Origin: Acidobacteriota bacterium
Lineage (GTDB): Bacteria > Acidobacteriota > Terriglobia > Terriglobales > Acidobacteriaceae
DNA length: 10,232 nt
Direction of reading: 5' to 3'
Assembly (NCBI GenBank): GCA_021799405.1
Contig: JAJZAL010000186.1
Coordinates: forward strand, 1 to 10,232
Shown here: piece after piece, positions 1 to 7,741 of the stretch
Position numbering within the stretch: the stretch's first letter is position 1
Layout of the letters: every line of letters starts with the position of its first letter
The notes under the pieces: model-generated
What the model was told of the DNA's origin: nothing
What the model saw: only the letters and a program-made list of their open reading frames with translations
Databases searched by the model: none
Program-made: the position numbers and the translations under genes

Positions 1-136
1 TCGCCCATCCTGCCCCGGCTGCCGCTGGCCCTATCCTCAACAAACAAAAAAATGCCCCACAGCCGTGCCCCGGTTGACAGGGTCACTCCATATCAGAGCA
101 TGTCTCATCCACCCCAAAGCCTTCGAAGGGAGTCGT

Positions 137-173
137 GCGAGGTCCGCCCCAAAGCGGGCCTCGTGTTGTTTTA
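137..173 (+). terminator. Intrinsic terminator without an assigned gene
   Basis: Arms at 138-147 and 154-163 form a 10-base-pair GC-rich stem with one G-U pair and a six-base loop (CCCAAA). A T-rich run, TGTTGTTTT, follows at 164-172. This is the usual layout of a Rho-independent terminator reading rightward. No gene is recognisable upstream of it inside the window, so it probably ends a transcript that starts left of the edge, or a short RNA. On the minus strand there is no T-tract, so it should work in one direction only. Confidence 0.6.
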
Positions 174-337
174 CGGAGCCATAGACCTATTTGTGAAACA
201 CGCTCCACTGATCTCGCTCGCGCTGCGCTATACCCAGCTACCAACGCTGCCGGAAAATCCATGGTCTTGACTGTGTCGCGGACTGCAGAATCGGAGCGGA
301 CCTGGCTGAAAACTCAGGTAATCTTCTCGACTCCTTG

Positions 338-346
338 TGGTACACT
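338..346 (+). promoter_or_regulatory. Possible extended -10 promoter of the propeller gene
   Basis: TGG followed by TACACT (341-346) fits an extended -10 element (TGnTATAAT-like). It would start transcription around 352-354, about 40 bases before the chosen ATG. No good -35 box lies 17 bases upstream (GTAATC at 318-323), so this is a weak prediction from sequence alone. Confidence 0.3.
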
Positions 347-391
347 CTAGCCCTCCAGAAGCATCCGGAAATTCAGATCAGAGAAAACGAC

Positions 392-3300
392 ATGTTGAAG
401 AGTCTCCTTGGATTCGTGTCTGCTGCTGCTTTTATCGCACTTCCCTTCACCAGTTCTCTTCCCGCGGGCGCACAGAGCCCGGCCCCCCTGACAAGATCGG
501 CGCTGATGAGCCAGATGAAGTGGCGATCGGTTGGCCCATATATCGGTGGACGCGTGGTCACCGTGGCCGGCGTTCCGGGAAAAGCGAACCTATTCTATGC
601 AGGAACCGTTGGTGGAGGCGTATGGAAGAGCACCAACTATGGTATTTCCTGGACGAACATTACCGATGGCAAGCTGAAGTGCCCGAGCAACAGCATCGGC
701 GCCATCGCTGTCGCCCCGTCGAATCCCAAGGTCATTTATATCGGTACCGGCGAAGACGATATCCGCAATGACATGATTCCCGGCGACGGCGTCTTCAAGT
801 CCACCGACGGTGGCAAGAGCTGGCATCGTGCCGGGTTGCGTGACACCCACTCGATGAGCATTATCCTCGTCGATCCGAAGAACCCGGATATTGTCTACGC
901 CGCATCCATGGGCCATGTGTTTGTTCCCGACCCGCATCGCGGCGTCTTCAAGTCCACCGATGGCGGCAAGACCTGGAAGAAGATTCTCTTTGTCGATGAC
1001 AAGACCGGTGCGATTGATCTGGTGATGGACCCGAACCATCCTGATGTTCTCTACGCCACCATGTGGCAGGCGCAGCGCATGCCGTGGGGGCTGATCAGCG
1101 GCGGCCCGGGCAGCGGCATTTACAAGACCACCGACGGCGGCGCGCACTGGACCAACATCAGCCGCAATCCCGGCCTGCCGAAAGGCGTGCTGGGACGCAT
1201 GGGCGTCACCATCGCGGCCAGCAATCCGAAGATTGTCTACGCCATCATCCAGGCAAAGCATGGTGGCGTCTTCCGGTCCGATGATGCCGGTGCGACGTGG
1301 AAGCGCGTCAACAAAGAATGGAAGCTGAGACAGCGGGGCTTCTATTACATGACCATTTATGCCGATCCCAAGGACCCCAACACGATTTATGCGCCGAATG
1401 TGCAGGCGCTTTGGGTGTCCCATAACGGCGGGAAAACCTGGACGAAGCTGCACCCGCACCACGGGGACAACCATGTGGTGTGGATTGATCCGGACAATAC
1501 GAAGATCCTGCTGGAAGGCAATGACGGCGGCGCGACCGTTTCGCAGGACGGAGGCAAGAGTTGGAGCACAGAGCACAACCAGCCTACAGGGCAGTTCTAC
1601 CACGTCAGTCTGGACAACCAATTTCCGTTCCACATTTACGGCGCCCAGCAGGACGAGGAATCGTTTGAGGGTCCGAGCGCGAGCAATGGCGGAGGGATTC
1701 CGCTATCGGCATGGCATAGCGTCGCCGAGGGAGAAGCCACGTTTGTTGTGCCGCAGCCGAACGATCCGGATATCACTTACGGCAGCGACTACTTCAGCAT
1801 TTTTGTGAAGTACAACCTGAAGACGCATGCGTATCAGAGCGTGAGCCCATGGCCGCTCTACCGCAGCGGTGGATCATCGGCGCAGCAGAGATACCGCTTT
1901 GGGTGGACACATCCGATTCTGTTCTCGCCGGCAAATCCGAAGGAATTGCTGATTGGCGCGCAGTATGTCTTCAAGAGCGACGACTACGGCTGGACCTGGA
2001 CCCGCATTTCACCTGATCTGACACGCAACGAGGCGGATAAGGAGATTCCGAGCGGCGGTCCCATTGATCTGGACCAGTCAGGGGCAGAAATCTATCCAAC
2101 GGTCTTTTCGCTGGCAGCCTCGCCGCTGGATGAAAATCTGATCTGGGCGGGTTCCGACGATGGGCTGGTGCATGTGACCACCGACGGCGGCAAGACCTGG
2201 CAGTTAGTCACACCTCCGGGGCTTCCTGACTCCGAGATCAGCTCGATTGAGCCGTCACACTTTGACAAGAACACGGCGTATCTCACGGCGTGGCGATATA
2301 TGTGGGACGATTTCACTCCCTACGTATACGAGACGACGGACCTGGGTAAACACTGGACGAAGATCACCACTGGGCTTCCGGCCAACCAGTTTGCGTTTGT
2401 GATCCGGCAGGATCCGAACGACTCGAAGCTGTTGTTCCTCGGCACTTACAGCACTGTTTATGTCAGTTTCGACGGCGGCAACCATTGGCAGCCGCTTACC
2501 CTGAATCTGCCCACGGCGGAGGTGCGCGACATCGCCATCAACACCCGTCAGGGCGACGTTGTGGCGGCAACGCACGGGCGGTCGTTCTGGATTCTCGACA
2601 ATCTGAAGCTGCTGGAACAACTGACGAAGAAACCGGAGGTCACGGCCGACGGCAGTTACGTCTTCGCGCCCGAGACAGCCTGGCTGACGAATGACTACGG
2701 CGGTCCGAGCGGAGGCCGGCCCGGGGTGGGGACGAATCCGCCTTACGGGGCGACGGTCTTCTTCCATATTCCGGCAAATTACACGGGCAAGACGCCGGTT
2801 TCGCTGGAGTTTCTGGATGCGCAGGGCAAGGTGGTTCGCAAGTACGCCCTGCACCTGGCGACTGCCGAGCAGAAGGCCCAGAAAAGCGGAAAGCTGACTC
2901 CCAAGCAGAAGGCCCAGATCACCGGTGACCACAGCGGCGAGATTGCCGCTGTGCAGATGGCGAAGGATGAAGCGCTGCTGACGGCCATCGAACCGGGAAT
3001 GAACACCTTCCAATGGAGCCTGCGCTACCCGCACGCGGTGGAAGTAACGGGCTACCACATACCGGAGCCGGAAGGCCGCCTGATCAACATGGTGGATGGC
3101 CCGAGGGCTGTGCCGGGAACTTACACGGTGGTGCTGGACTACGGCGGCCACAAGACCGAGCAGAGCTTCGGGGTTCGGCTGGATCCGCGGCTCCCGGCGA
3201 CACAGCAGGATCTACAGGCGCAACTGGAACTGGGGCTGAAGATCCAGGGAACGCTGAACACGTTGGATCAACGGCTCAACGAGGCGAATGCGGCGCGGAC

Positions 3301-3604
3301 CAAACTGGAGAAGGCCGTGGCGGCGCACCATGTGAGCGAAGCGCAGGCGGCGAGCTCACTGAAGGCGCTGGATGAGGCAATCGACAGCGTGGAGCAGACC
3401 AGGATCGCTTCGAACGAAGGGGATCTGCTGCATCCAGTCAAGCTACGTGGATTCATCGCCTACCTGGCGGAAGACGTCTCGTGGGCGTATGGGCGGCCGA
3501 CTCCAGCGCAGTATGCGGTGTATGACCGGCTCGACGGCGAGGCCAAAGCGGCAGATCAGAAACTGGCCGCCGCCGTAGCGGGCGCAAGTCACATGGTGAA
3601 GTAG
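392..3604 (+). CDS. Secreted sortilin/VPS10-like Asp-box beta-propeller protein
   Basis: A 1070-residue exported protein of the sortilin/VPS10-like, BNR-repeat family, often annotated 'glycosyl hydrolase' in Acidobacteriota. Residues 1-27 form a signal peptide with a hydrophobic core and an AGA cleavage site before Gln28. There is no lipobox Cys. Eleven Asp-box motifs (S/T-x-D/N-x-G-x-x-W) start near residues 80, 137, 188, 246, 296, 343, 384, 529, 596, 648 and 692. Together they imply a double beta-propeller as in GH74-type folds. Residues about 780-930 look like a beta-sandwich region, including an FQWSLRYP segment and VPGTYTVVLDYGG. Residues about 935-1000 are helical and possibly coiled coil. 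The ATG at 392 was chosen because it opens the signal peptide and has GAGA 7 bases upstream; the frame stays open further upstream to a TTG at 335. The substrate or partner is unknown, and I cannot identify catalytic acids. It is convergent with metH, 18 bases away. Confidence 0.9.
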   Translation: MLKSLLGFVSAAAFIALPFTSSLPAGAQSPAPLTRSALMSQMKWRSVGPYIGGRVVTVAGVPGKANLFYAGTVGGGVWKSTNYGISWTNITDGKLKCPSNSIGAIAVAPSNPKVIYIGTGEDDIRNDMIPGDGVFKSTDGGKSWHRAGLRDTHSMSIILVDPKNPDIVYAASMGHVFVPDPHRGVFKSTDGGKTWKKILFVDDKTGAIDLVMDPNHPDVLYATMWQAQRMPWGLISGGPGSGIYKTTDGGAHWTNISRNPGLPKGVLGRMGVTIAASNPKIVYAIIQAKHGGVFRSDDAGATWKRVNKEWKLRQRGFYYMTIYADPKDPNTIYAPNVQALWVSHNGGKTWTKLHPHHGDNHVVWIDPDNTKILLEGNDGGATVSQDGGKSWSTEHNQPTGQFYHVSLDNQFPFHIYGAQQDEESFEGPSASNGGGIPLSAWHSVAEGEATFVVPQPNDPDITYGSDYFSIFVKYNLKTHAYQSVSPWPLYRSGGSSAQQRYRFGWTHPILFSPANPKELLIGAQYVFKSDDYGWTWTRISPDLTRNEADKEIPSGGPIDLDQSGAEIYPTVFSLAASPLDENLIWAGSDDGLVHVTTDGGKTWQLVTPPGLPDSEISSIEPSHFDKNTAYLTAWRYMWDDFTPYVYETTDLGKHWTKITTGLPANQFAFVIRQDPNDSKLLFLGTYSTVYVSFDGGNHWQPLTLNLPTAEVRDIAINTRQGDVVAATHGRSFWILDNLKLLEQLTKKPEVTADGSYVFAPETAWLTNDYGGPSGGRPGVGTNPPYGATVFFHIPANYTGKTPVSLEFLDAQGKVVRKYALHLATAEQKAQKSGKLTPKQKAQITGDHSGEIAAVQMAKDEALLTAIEPGMNTFQWSLRYPHAVEVTGYHIPEPEGRLINMVDGPRAVPGTYTVVLDYGGHKTEQSFGVRLDPRLPATQQDLQAQLELGLKIQGTLNTLDQRLNEANAARTKLEKAVAAHHVSEAQAASSLKALDEAIDSVEQTRIASNEGDLLHPVKLRGFIAYLAEDVSWAYGRPTPAQYAVYDRLDGEAKAADQKLAAAVAGASHMVK

Positions 3605-3609
3605 TGAGC

Positions 3610-3640
3610 AGCCCGGCAGAGTTTATTCTTCTGCCGGGTT
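3610..3640. terminator. Hairpin shared by the convergent gene ends
   Basis: Bases 3610-3620 pair with 3630-3640 in an 11-base-pair stem (core CCCGGCAGA / TCTGCCGGG, one G-U) with a nine-base AT-rich loop. It starts five bases after the propeller gene's stop codon and contains the stop codon and last codons of metH. Being symmetric, it could end transcription from both sides. Neither side has a real T-tract, so intrinsic termination may be weak, and the stem could instead protect the mRNA 3' ends. Confidence 0.5.
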
Positions 3641-6600
3641 ATAGCCGAGGTTGGGTCCAAGCCATCGCTCCACCTCGGCCATGCTCATTTCCTTGCGGGA
3701 GTGATAGTCCGCAACCTGATCGCGGCCGATTTTGCCGAGGCTGAAGTAGCGCGCCTCAGGATGGGCGAAGTAGAGGCCACTGATGCTTGAGCCCGGCCAC
3801 ATGGCGAAGGACTCGGTGATGATAATGCCGGTGTTGGCCTCGACATTGAGCAAGCGCCAGAGCGTACCTTTTTCCGTGTGATCGGGGCAGGCCGGGTAGC
3901 CCGGAGCCGGCCGGATGCCACGGTATTTTTCGTGGACGAGATCTTCGTTGCTCAGTTGCTCTGCGCGACCGTAGCCCCAGTCATCGCGAGCCTGCTTGTG
4001 AAGGCATTCCGCGAATGCCTCGGCCAGACGGTCAGCGATGGCCTCTGCCATGATGGCGTTGTAGTCGTCGTGATGGGAGCGGAAGTCATCGCAGAGCTGC
4101 TTGAGGCCAATGCCGCTGGTGACGGCAAAAGCGCCAATGTAGTCGCGCAGGCCCGTCTCTTTGGGAGCAATAAAGTCGGCAAGCGAGCGGCATGGCTCGC
4201 TGCCTTCGCGGTTGGCCTGCTGGCGCAGAAAGTGGAGGGTTTCGAGAGCCTGGCTGCGGGTTTCATCGGTGTAGAGCTCTACGTCGTCGCCGACGGCGTT
4301 GGCCGGGAAGAAGCCGTAGACAGCGCGCGCGGTGAGAAGTTCCTGCTCGATGATGCGGTCGAGCAGTGCATTGGCTTCCGCGAAGAGCTGACGCGCCTGC
4401 GCGCCCTGCTTCGCGTCCTCGAGGATTCGAGGGTAGACGCCCTTCAGTTCCCATGTATGGAAGAACGGCGTCCAGTCAATGTACTCCCGCAAGGTGGTGA
4501 GCGGGAAGTTATCGAGAACGTGCACGCCAGTGAAGGCTGGGACAGCGATATCCTCCGCACGCCAGGCGATCGGCGTCCGACGCGAACGGGCCGTTTCCAG
4601 CGCGACCAGCGGCTGCACGGGAGTGGCATGGGACTGACGAATCCGATGGTACTCGGCGTGGTGCTGCGCGAGGAATTCGGCTTTGCCGTCATCGCTCAAC
4701 AGGCTGGTAGCCGCAGGTACAGCACGGCTGGCATCGAGAATGTGAATGACCGGTCCGCTGTAGTGCGGCGCAATCTTGATGGCAGTGTGCGCGCGGCTGG
4801 TAGTGGCTCCGCCGATGAGCAATGGGATGGTGAAGCCCAGGCGCTGCATTTCGCGGGCGACGTGCATCATCTCGTCGAGCGAAGGAGTGATGAGACCGCT
4901 GAGGCCGATGATGTCGGCTTTTTCTTCGCGTGCGCGCTCGAGGATCTTCTCAGGCGGGACCATGACGCCGAGATCGATGACCTCGTAGTTGTTACAGGCG
5001 AGTACAACTCCGACGATGTTCTTGCCGATGTCATGAACGTCGCCCTTGACGGTAGCCAGGACAATCTTCCCCTGCGATTTGACGGATTCGCCGGCGGCAG
5101 CCATGGCTGCCTTTTCGGCCTCCATGAAGGGCGTGAGGTAGGCGACTGCCTTCTTCATGACGCGGGCTGACTTGACGACCTGCGGCAGGAACATTTTTCC
5201 GGCGCCGAAGAGGTCGCCAACGATGCCCATCCCGGCCATGAGCGGACCTTCAATGACGGAGAGTGGACGGCCGAGTTTTGCGCGCGCCTCTTCGGTGTCC
5301 TCTTCAATATAGGTATCGATGCCCTTGACGAGCGCGTGGGAGAGGCGATCTTCCACGCTGCCGGAGCGCCATTCTTCCGCCTTTTTCTGAGTCGACGCAG
5401 TGGAGGCGCTTTCTGCCTTGAGCTCCTCACCGTAGCTGAGGAGGCGTTCGGTGGCATCAGGGCGGCGATTGAGGAGTACGTCTTCGACGAGGACTTTCAG
5501 CTCGGGTTCGATTTCTTCATAAACCTCGAGCATGCCTGCGTTGACGATGCCCATATCCAACCCTGCGCCGATGGCGTGATAGAGAAAAGCAGAGTGCATG
5601 GCTTCGCGGACCTTGTTATTGCCGCGGAAGCTGAAGGAGATATTGGAAACGCCGCCGCTGACCTTCGCGTGGGGCAGGTTGGTCTTGATCCAGCGCGTGG
5701 CGTGGATAAAGTCGACGGCGTAGTTGTTGTGCTCCTCCATGCCGGTAGCCACGGTGAGAATGTTGGGATCGAAGATAATGTCTTCAGGCGCGAAGCCGAC
5801 TTCGTCCACGAGGATGCGATAGGCACGCTCGCAGATGCGGATCTTGTCTTCGCAGGTGGCAGCCTGGCCGTTCTCATCAAAGGCCATCACGACGACGGCC
5901 GCACCATACTTGAGCACGGTGGCGGCGTGCTCGCGGAAACGGGCTTCGCCCTCCTTGAGCGAAATGGAATTGACGATGCCCTTGCCCTGCATGCACTTGA
6001 GGCCGGCCTCGATGACTTCCCACTTGGACGAGTCGATCATGAAGGGCACGCGGGCGACTTCCGGTTCGCTGGCAAGGAGTTGCAGGAAGCGCGTCATGGC
6101 GGCAGCGCCGTCGATCATGCCCTCGTCCATGCAGATGTCGAGAACGTTGGCTCCGTTCTCCACCTGCTGGCGGGCGACGCTGACGGCTTCCTCGAATTTC
6201 CCTTCTTTGATGAGCCTGGCAAACTTTGGCGAGCCGGCGACGTTGGTGCGCTCGCCGATGACCATGAAGACATTCTGCTGCTGCGTGAATGGCTGCGAGC
6301 CGGAGAGGCGCAGGGGCCTGAACTCCGCAGATGTGGCGGAAACTTGCGAGCCAGCCGTCACGGCGCCGATGGAGGTGCTTCGCAGCGCGTGCGTGGGCTG
6401 GCCTTCGAGCGCTTTGGCAATGGCGGCAATGTGTTCGGGCGTATTGCCGCAACAGCCGCCGGCAATATTGATGAACCCGGCATGGGCAAAGCCGCCCAGA
6501 TAGCGGGCCATATCCGCCGGGCCGAGATCAAAGCCCGTGGGGGAAAGCGGATTGGGCAAGCCGGCGTTGGGATAGCAGGAAATGGCGACGCTGGATTTCT

Positions 6601-7459
6601 CGGCCAGTTCCTCAAGGAACGGGTACATGAGGTCAGGGCCGAGCGAGCAGTTAAGCCCGATGGAAAGCGGGTGGACGTGCTCGACGGCATCCCAGAAGGC
6701 TTCGACCGTCTGCGCGGAGATCATGGTTTCGCCGCCGCGTCCGACGGCGGCAGAGATCATAACGGGCAGTTCCCTGCCTTCCTGGTCGAAGACTTCGCGG
6801 ATAGCAACCAGAGCGGCCTTTGCGTTGAGGGAGTCGAAGATGGTTTCGACCAGCAGCAGATCGACGCCACCGGCCATGAGAGCCCGGACCTGGTGCGCGT
6901 AGGCAGCCTTAACCTGATCGAAGGTGACCACGCGGAAGCCGGGATCATCGGCATCAGGCGAATTGGAAAGCGAGACGGTGAGCGGGCCGATGGAGCCGGC
7001 GACAAAACGCGGACGCGAAGTCTCGTTTGCGATGCGGTCGGCCCATTCGCGGCACTGATGCGCGGAGGTTTCGTTGATTTCCCACGCGAGGTTGTTCAGA
7101 AATGGATCGTCGATGATTTTCTGATAGAAGGCAGGATCCTTGCGTCCGCCGGTTTCGCGTGGATCGTCGACGAAAAACTCGCTCTGGGCAATACTGGTGG
7201 CGCCAAAGGTGTTGGTTTCGATGATGTCCGCGCCTGCCTCCAGGAAACGGCGATGGATGTCGCCGATCATCCCCGGCTGGGTGAGGGTGAACAGATCGCC
7301 GTTGTTGAGGAGATCCTTTTTCGCATCCTTGAACCGCTCGCCACGCATGTCGGCTTCCTTCATGCCATAGGTGCGGATGGTGGTGCCCATGGCGCCGTCA
7401 ATGATGGCGATGCGGTTTTTGAGAATCTGCGCGAGAGGGTGCGAATGAATTTTGCTCAT
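3623..7459 (-). CDS. metH: Cobalamin-dependent methionine synthase MetH
   Basis: Transfers a methyl group from 5-methyltetrahydrofolate via methylcobalamin to homocysteine, giving methionine and tetrahydrofolate in the cytoplasm. All four modules are present in 1278 residues (E. coli has 1227). The homocysteine domain (about 10-350) has DGAMGT at 21-26 and zinc ligands Cys271, Cys336 and Cys337. The folate domain (about 395-660) has GERTNVAGS at 402-410 and IDSSKW at 475-480. The cap and B12 domain (about 695-930) has DVHDIG at 807-812, giving the axial His809, and Ser860 in ITPS. The activation domain (about 950-1278) has the AdoMet motif [12 protein letters not shown] at 1183-1194. The intact last domain implies reductive reactivation with AdoMet and a flavodoxin-type donor. 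Compared with E. coli there is an insert of about 23 residues near 97-124. The ATG at 7459 is preferred because family similarity begins there; the frame extends 26 codons further upstream without similarity. The ribosome-binding site is weak (CAGAACG). Confidence 0.98.
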   Translation of the reverse strand: MSKIHSHPLAQILKNRIAIIDGAMGTTIRTYGMKEADMRGERFKDAKKDLLNNGDLFTLTQPGMIGDIHRRFLEAGADIIETNTFGATSIAQSEFFVDDPRETGGRKDPAFYQKIIDDPFLNNLAWEINETSAHQCREWADRIANETSRPRFVAGSIGPLTVSLSNSPDADDPGFRVVTFDQVKAAYAHQVRALMAGGVDLLLVETIFDSLNAKAALVAIREVFDQEGRELPVMISAAVGRGGETMISAQTVEAFWDAVEHVHPLSIGLNCSLGPDLMYPFLEELAEKSSVAISCYPNAGLPNPLSPTGFDLGPADMARYLGGFAHAGFINIAGGCCGNTPEHIAAIAKALEGQPTHALRSTSIGAVTAGSQVSATSAEFRPLRLSGSQPFTQQQNVFMVIGERTNVAGSPKFARLIKEGKFEEAVSVARQQVENGANVLDICMDEGMIDGAAAMTRFLQLLASEPEVARVPFMIDSSKWEVIEAGLKCMQGKGIVNSISLKEGEARFREHAATVLKYGAAVVVMAFDENGQAATCEDKIRICERAYRILVDEVGFAPEDIIFDPNILTVATGMEEHNNYAVDFIHATRWIKTNLPHAKVSGGVSNISFSFRGNNKVREAMHSAFLYHAIGAGLDMGIVNAGMLEVYEEIEPELKVLVEDVLLNRRPDATERLLSYGEELKAESASTASTQKKAEEWRSGSVEDRLSHALVKGIDTYIEEDTEEARAKLGRPLSVIEGPLMAGMGIVGDLFGAGKMFLPQVVKSARVMKKAVAYLTPFMEAEKAAMAAAGESVKSQGKIVLATVKGDVHDIGKNIVGVVLACNNYEVIDLGVMVPPEKILERAREEKADIIGLSGLITPSLDEMMHVAREMQRLGFTIPLLIGGATTSRAHTAIKIAPHYSGPVIHILDASRAVPAATSLLSDDGKAEFLAQHHAEYHRIRQSHATPVQPLVALETARSRRTPIAWRAEDIAVPAFTGVHVLDNFPLTTLREYIDWTPFFHTWELKGVYPRILEDAKQGAQARQLFAEANALLDRIIEQELLTARAVYGFFPANAVGDDVELYTDETRSQALETLHFLRQQANREGSEPCRSLADFIAPKETGLRDYIGAFAVTSGIGLKQLCDDFRSHHDDYNAIMAEAIADRLAEAFAECLHKQARDDWGYGRAEQLSNEDLVHEKYRGIRPAPGYPACPDHTEKGTLWRLLNVEANTGIIITESFAMWPGSSISGLYFAHPEARYFSLGKIGRDQVADYHSRKEMSMAEVERWLGPNLGYNPAEE

Positions 7460-7482
7460 AACGTTCTGTGTGCGAGTCCCCC

Positions 7483-7552
7483 GGCAGTCGTGGCTCGATG
7501 CCTGGAAATCGCCTGTTCGGGCACCTCTACACAGCACGAGCGTCCGGCTGCC
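7483..7552 (-). promoter_or_regulatory. Predicted structured leader of metH mRNA
   Basis: Read on the minus strand, nested complementary arms predict one fold. GGCAG (7548-7552) pairs with CTGCC (7483-7487). After an eight-base bulge (7540-7547), TCGTG (7535-7539) pairs with CACGA (7488-7492). Inside these, GGTGCC (7520-7525) pairs with GGCATC (7497-7502, one G-U), closing a 17-base loop. The element ends 23 bases before the metH ATG and lies within an untranslated leader of about 120 bases. Its place before a methionine gene suggests cis-regulation, but I could not assign it to a riboswitch class. The pairing is seen in the sequence; the function is inferred. Confidence 0.4.
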
Positions 7553-7587
7553 TTGGTTGCTATCCCGGCGTGCAGGGGCCTGGTTTG

Positions 7588-7603
7588 ATTATCTCATTGA
7601 GAT
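7588..7603 (-). promoter_or_regulatory. Possible metH -10 box overlapped by a palindrome
   Basis: On the minus strand GATAAT (7588-7593) resembles a -10 hexamer, and transcription from it would begin about 120 bases before metH. A perfect inverted repeat, ATCTCA-T-TGAGAT (7591-7603 on the + strand), overlaps the box, which is the position of a repressor operator. No convincing -35 box is seen. It does not match the MetJ box I know, and I cannot name a regulator. Confidence 0.3.
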
Positions 7604-7689
7604 TTAAAGCAGTTTTCGTGACTTCGATACGCACCCGAAGCAGACCTGCGTCAGGGAGGCGCAGGGACGGTGTGACGGCGTGGGAGGTA

Positions 7690-7730
7690 AGGAAAGGATG
7701 AGCGGCGCCGGAGAGTATCCAGCGCCGCTC
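7690..7730 (-). terminator. Terminator of the second propeller gene
   Basis: GAGCGGCGC (7700-7708) pairs perfectly with GCGCCGCTC (7722-7730). A C-A mismatch and three further pairs (7710-7712 with 7718-7720) sit inside, leaving a five-base loop. It lies 11 bases beyond the stop codon of the leftward gene. The following minus-strand bases, ATCCTTTCCTT, form an imperfect T-rich tail. This is a likely intrinsic terminator separating that gene from metH. Confidence 0.6.
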
Positions 7731-7741
7731 CCAGCGGGTTG

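Larger units (their letters stand above)
1..391. other. Intergenic region upstream of the first propeller gene
   Basis: This stretch has no supported protein gene. One frame is open from position 1 to a TGA near 268-270, but the predicted peptide is rich in Pro, Ser and Arg, resembles nothing I know, and runs through a terminator-like hairpin. I therefore treat it as non-coding. Visible elements are the hairpin at 138-172, an isolated TTGACA at 74-79, a perfect palindrome CCTTCGAAGG at 120-129, a repeated nonamer CCCCAAAGC (112-120 and 147-155), and a possible promoter near 338-346. Confidence 0.5.
7460..7741. other. Intergenic region between metH and the second propeller gene
   Basis: A 282-base gap between two genes read leftward. 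From the right it holds the terminator hairpin (7700-7730), a small hairpin CCTGCG / CGCAGG (7645-7650 with 7660-7665), a weaker CTTCG / CGAAG hairpin (about 7623-7640), the palindrome (7591-7603) and the metH leader fold (7483-7552). I see no protein gene in it. The terminator plus a promoter-like region suggests metH has its own transcript. Confidence 0.6.

Noticed and set aside
74..102. Full sigma-70 promoter at TTGACA 74-79
   Set aside because: Seventeen bases downstream there is AGCATG, not a usable -10. TATCAG at 91 is only 11 bases away, which is too close.
52..270. Small rightward frame MPHSRAPVDR... of 72 codons
   Set aside because: It crosses a clear terminator hairpin, has no ribosome-binding site and has no family resemblance.
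590..1633. Leftward open frames opposite the first propeller gene (590-1633, 2255-3151) and a rightward one opposite the second (8480-9538)
   Set aside because: They mirror well-supported propeller coding sequence. Their mutual similarity comes only from the paralogy of the sense genes, and no signal or domain is recognisable.
392..3604. Assignment as a GH74 xyloglucanase with catalytic acids
   Set aside because: The double-propeller layout is similar, but I cannot place the catalytic Asp residues, and most proteins of this type have no proven hydrolase activity.
5336..7588. Long rightward open frame of 750 codons opposite metH (and another at 3878-5170)
   Set aside because: They lie wholly opposite a metH gene with every catalytic motif intact. 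Their translations are rich in Gly, Ala, Asp and Val without family motifs, as expected from the complement of GC-rich codons.
7497..7590. SAM-I riboswitch upstream of metH
   Set aside because: GGCCC, GCAACC, AGGTGC and TTTCC appear in the right order, but the GAGGGA part of the kink-turn, a proper P1 helix and the usual P4 spacing are missing. It is kept only as an unclassified structured leader.
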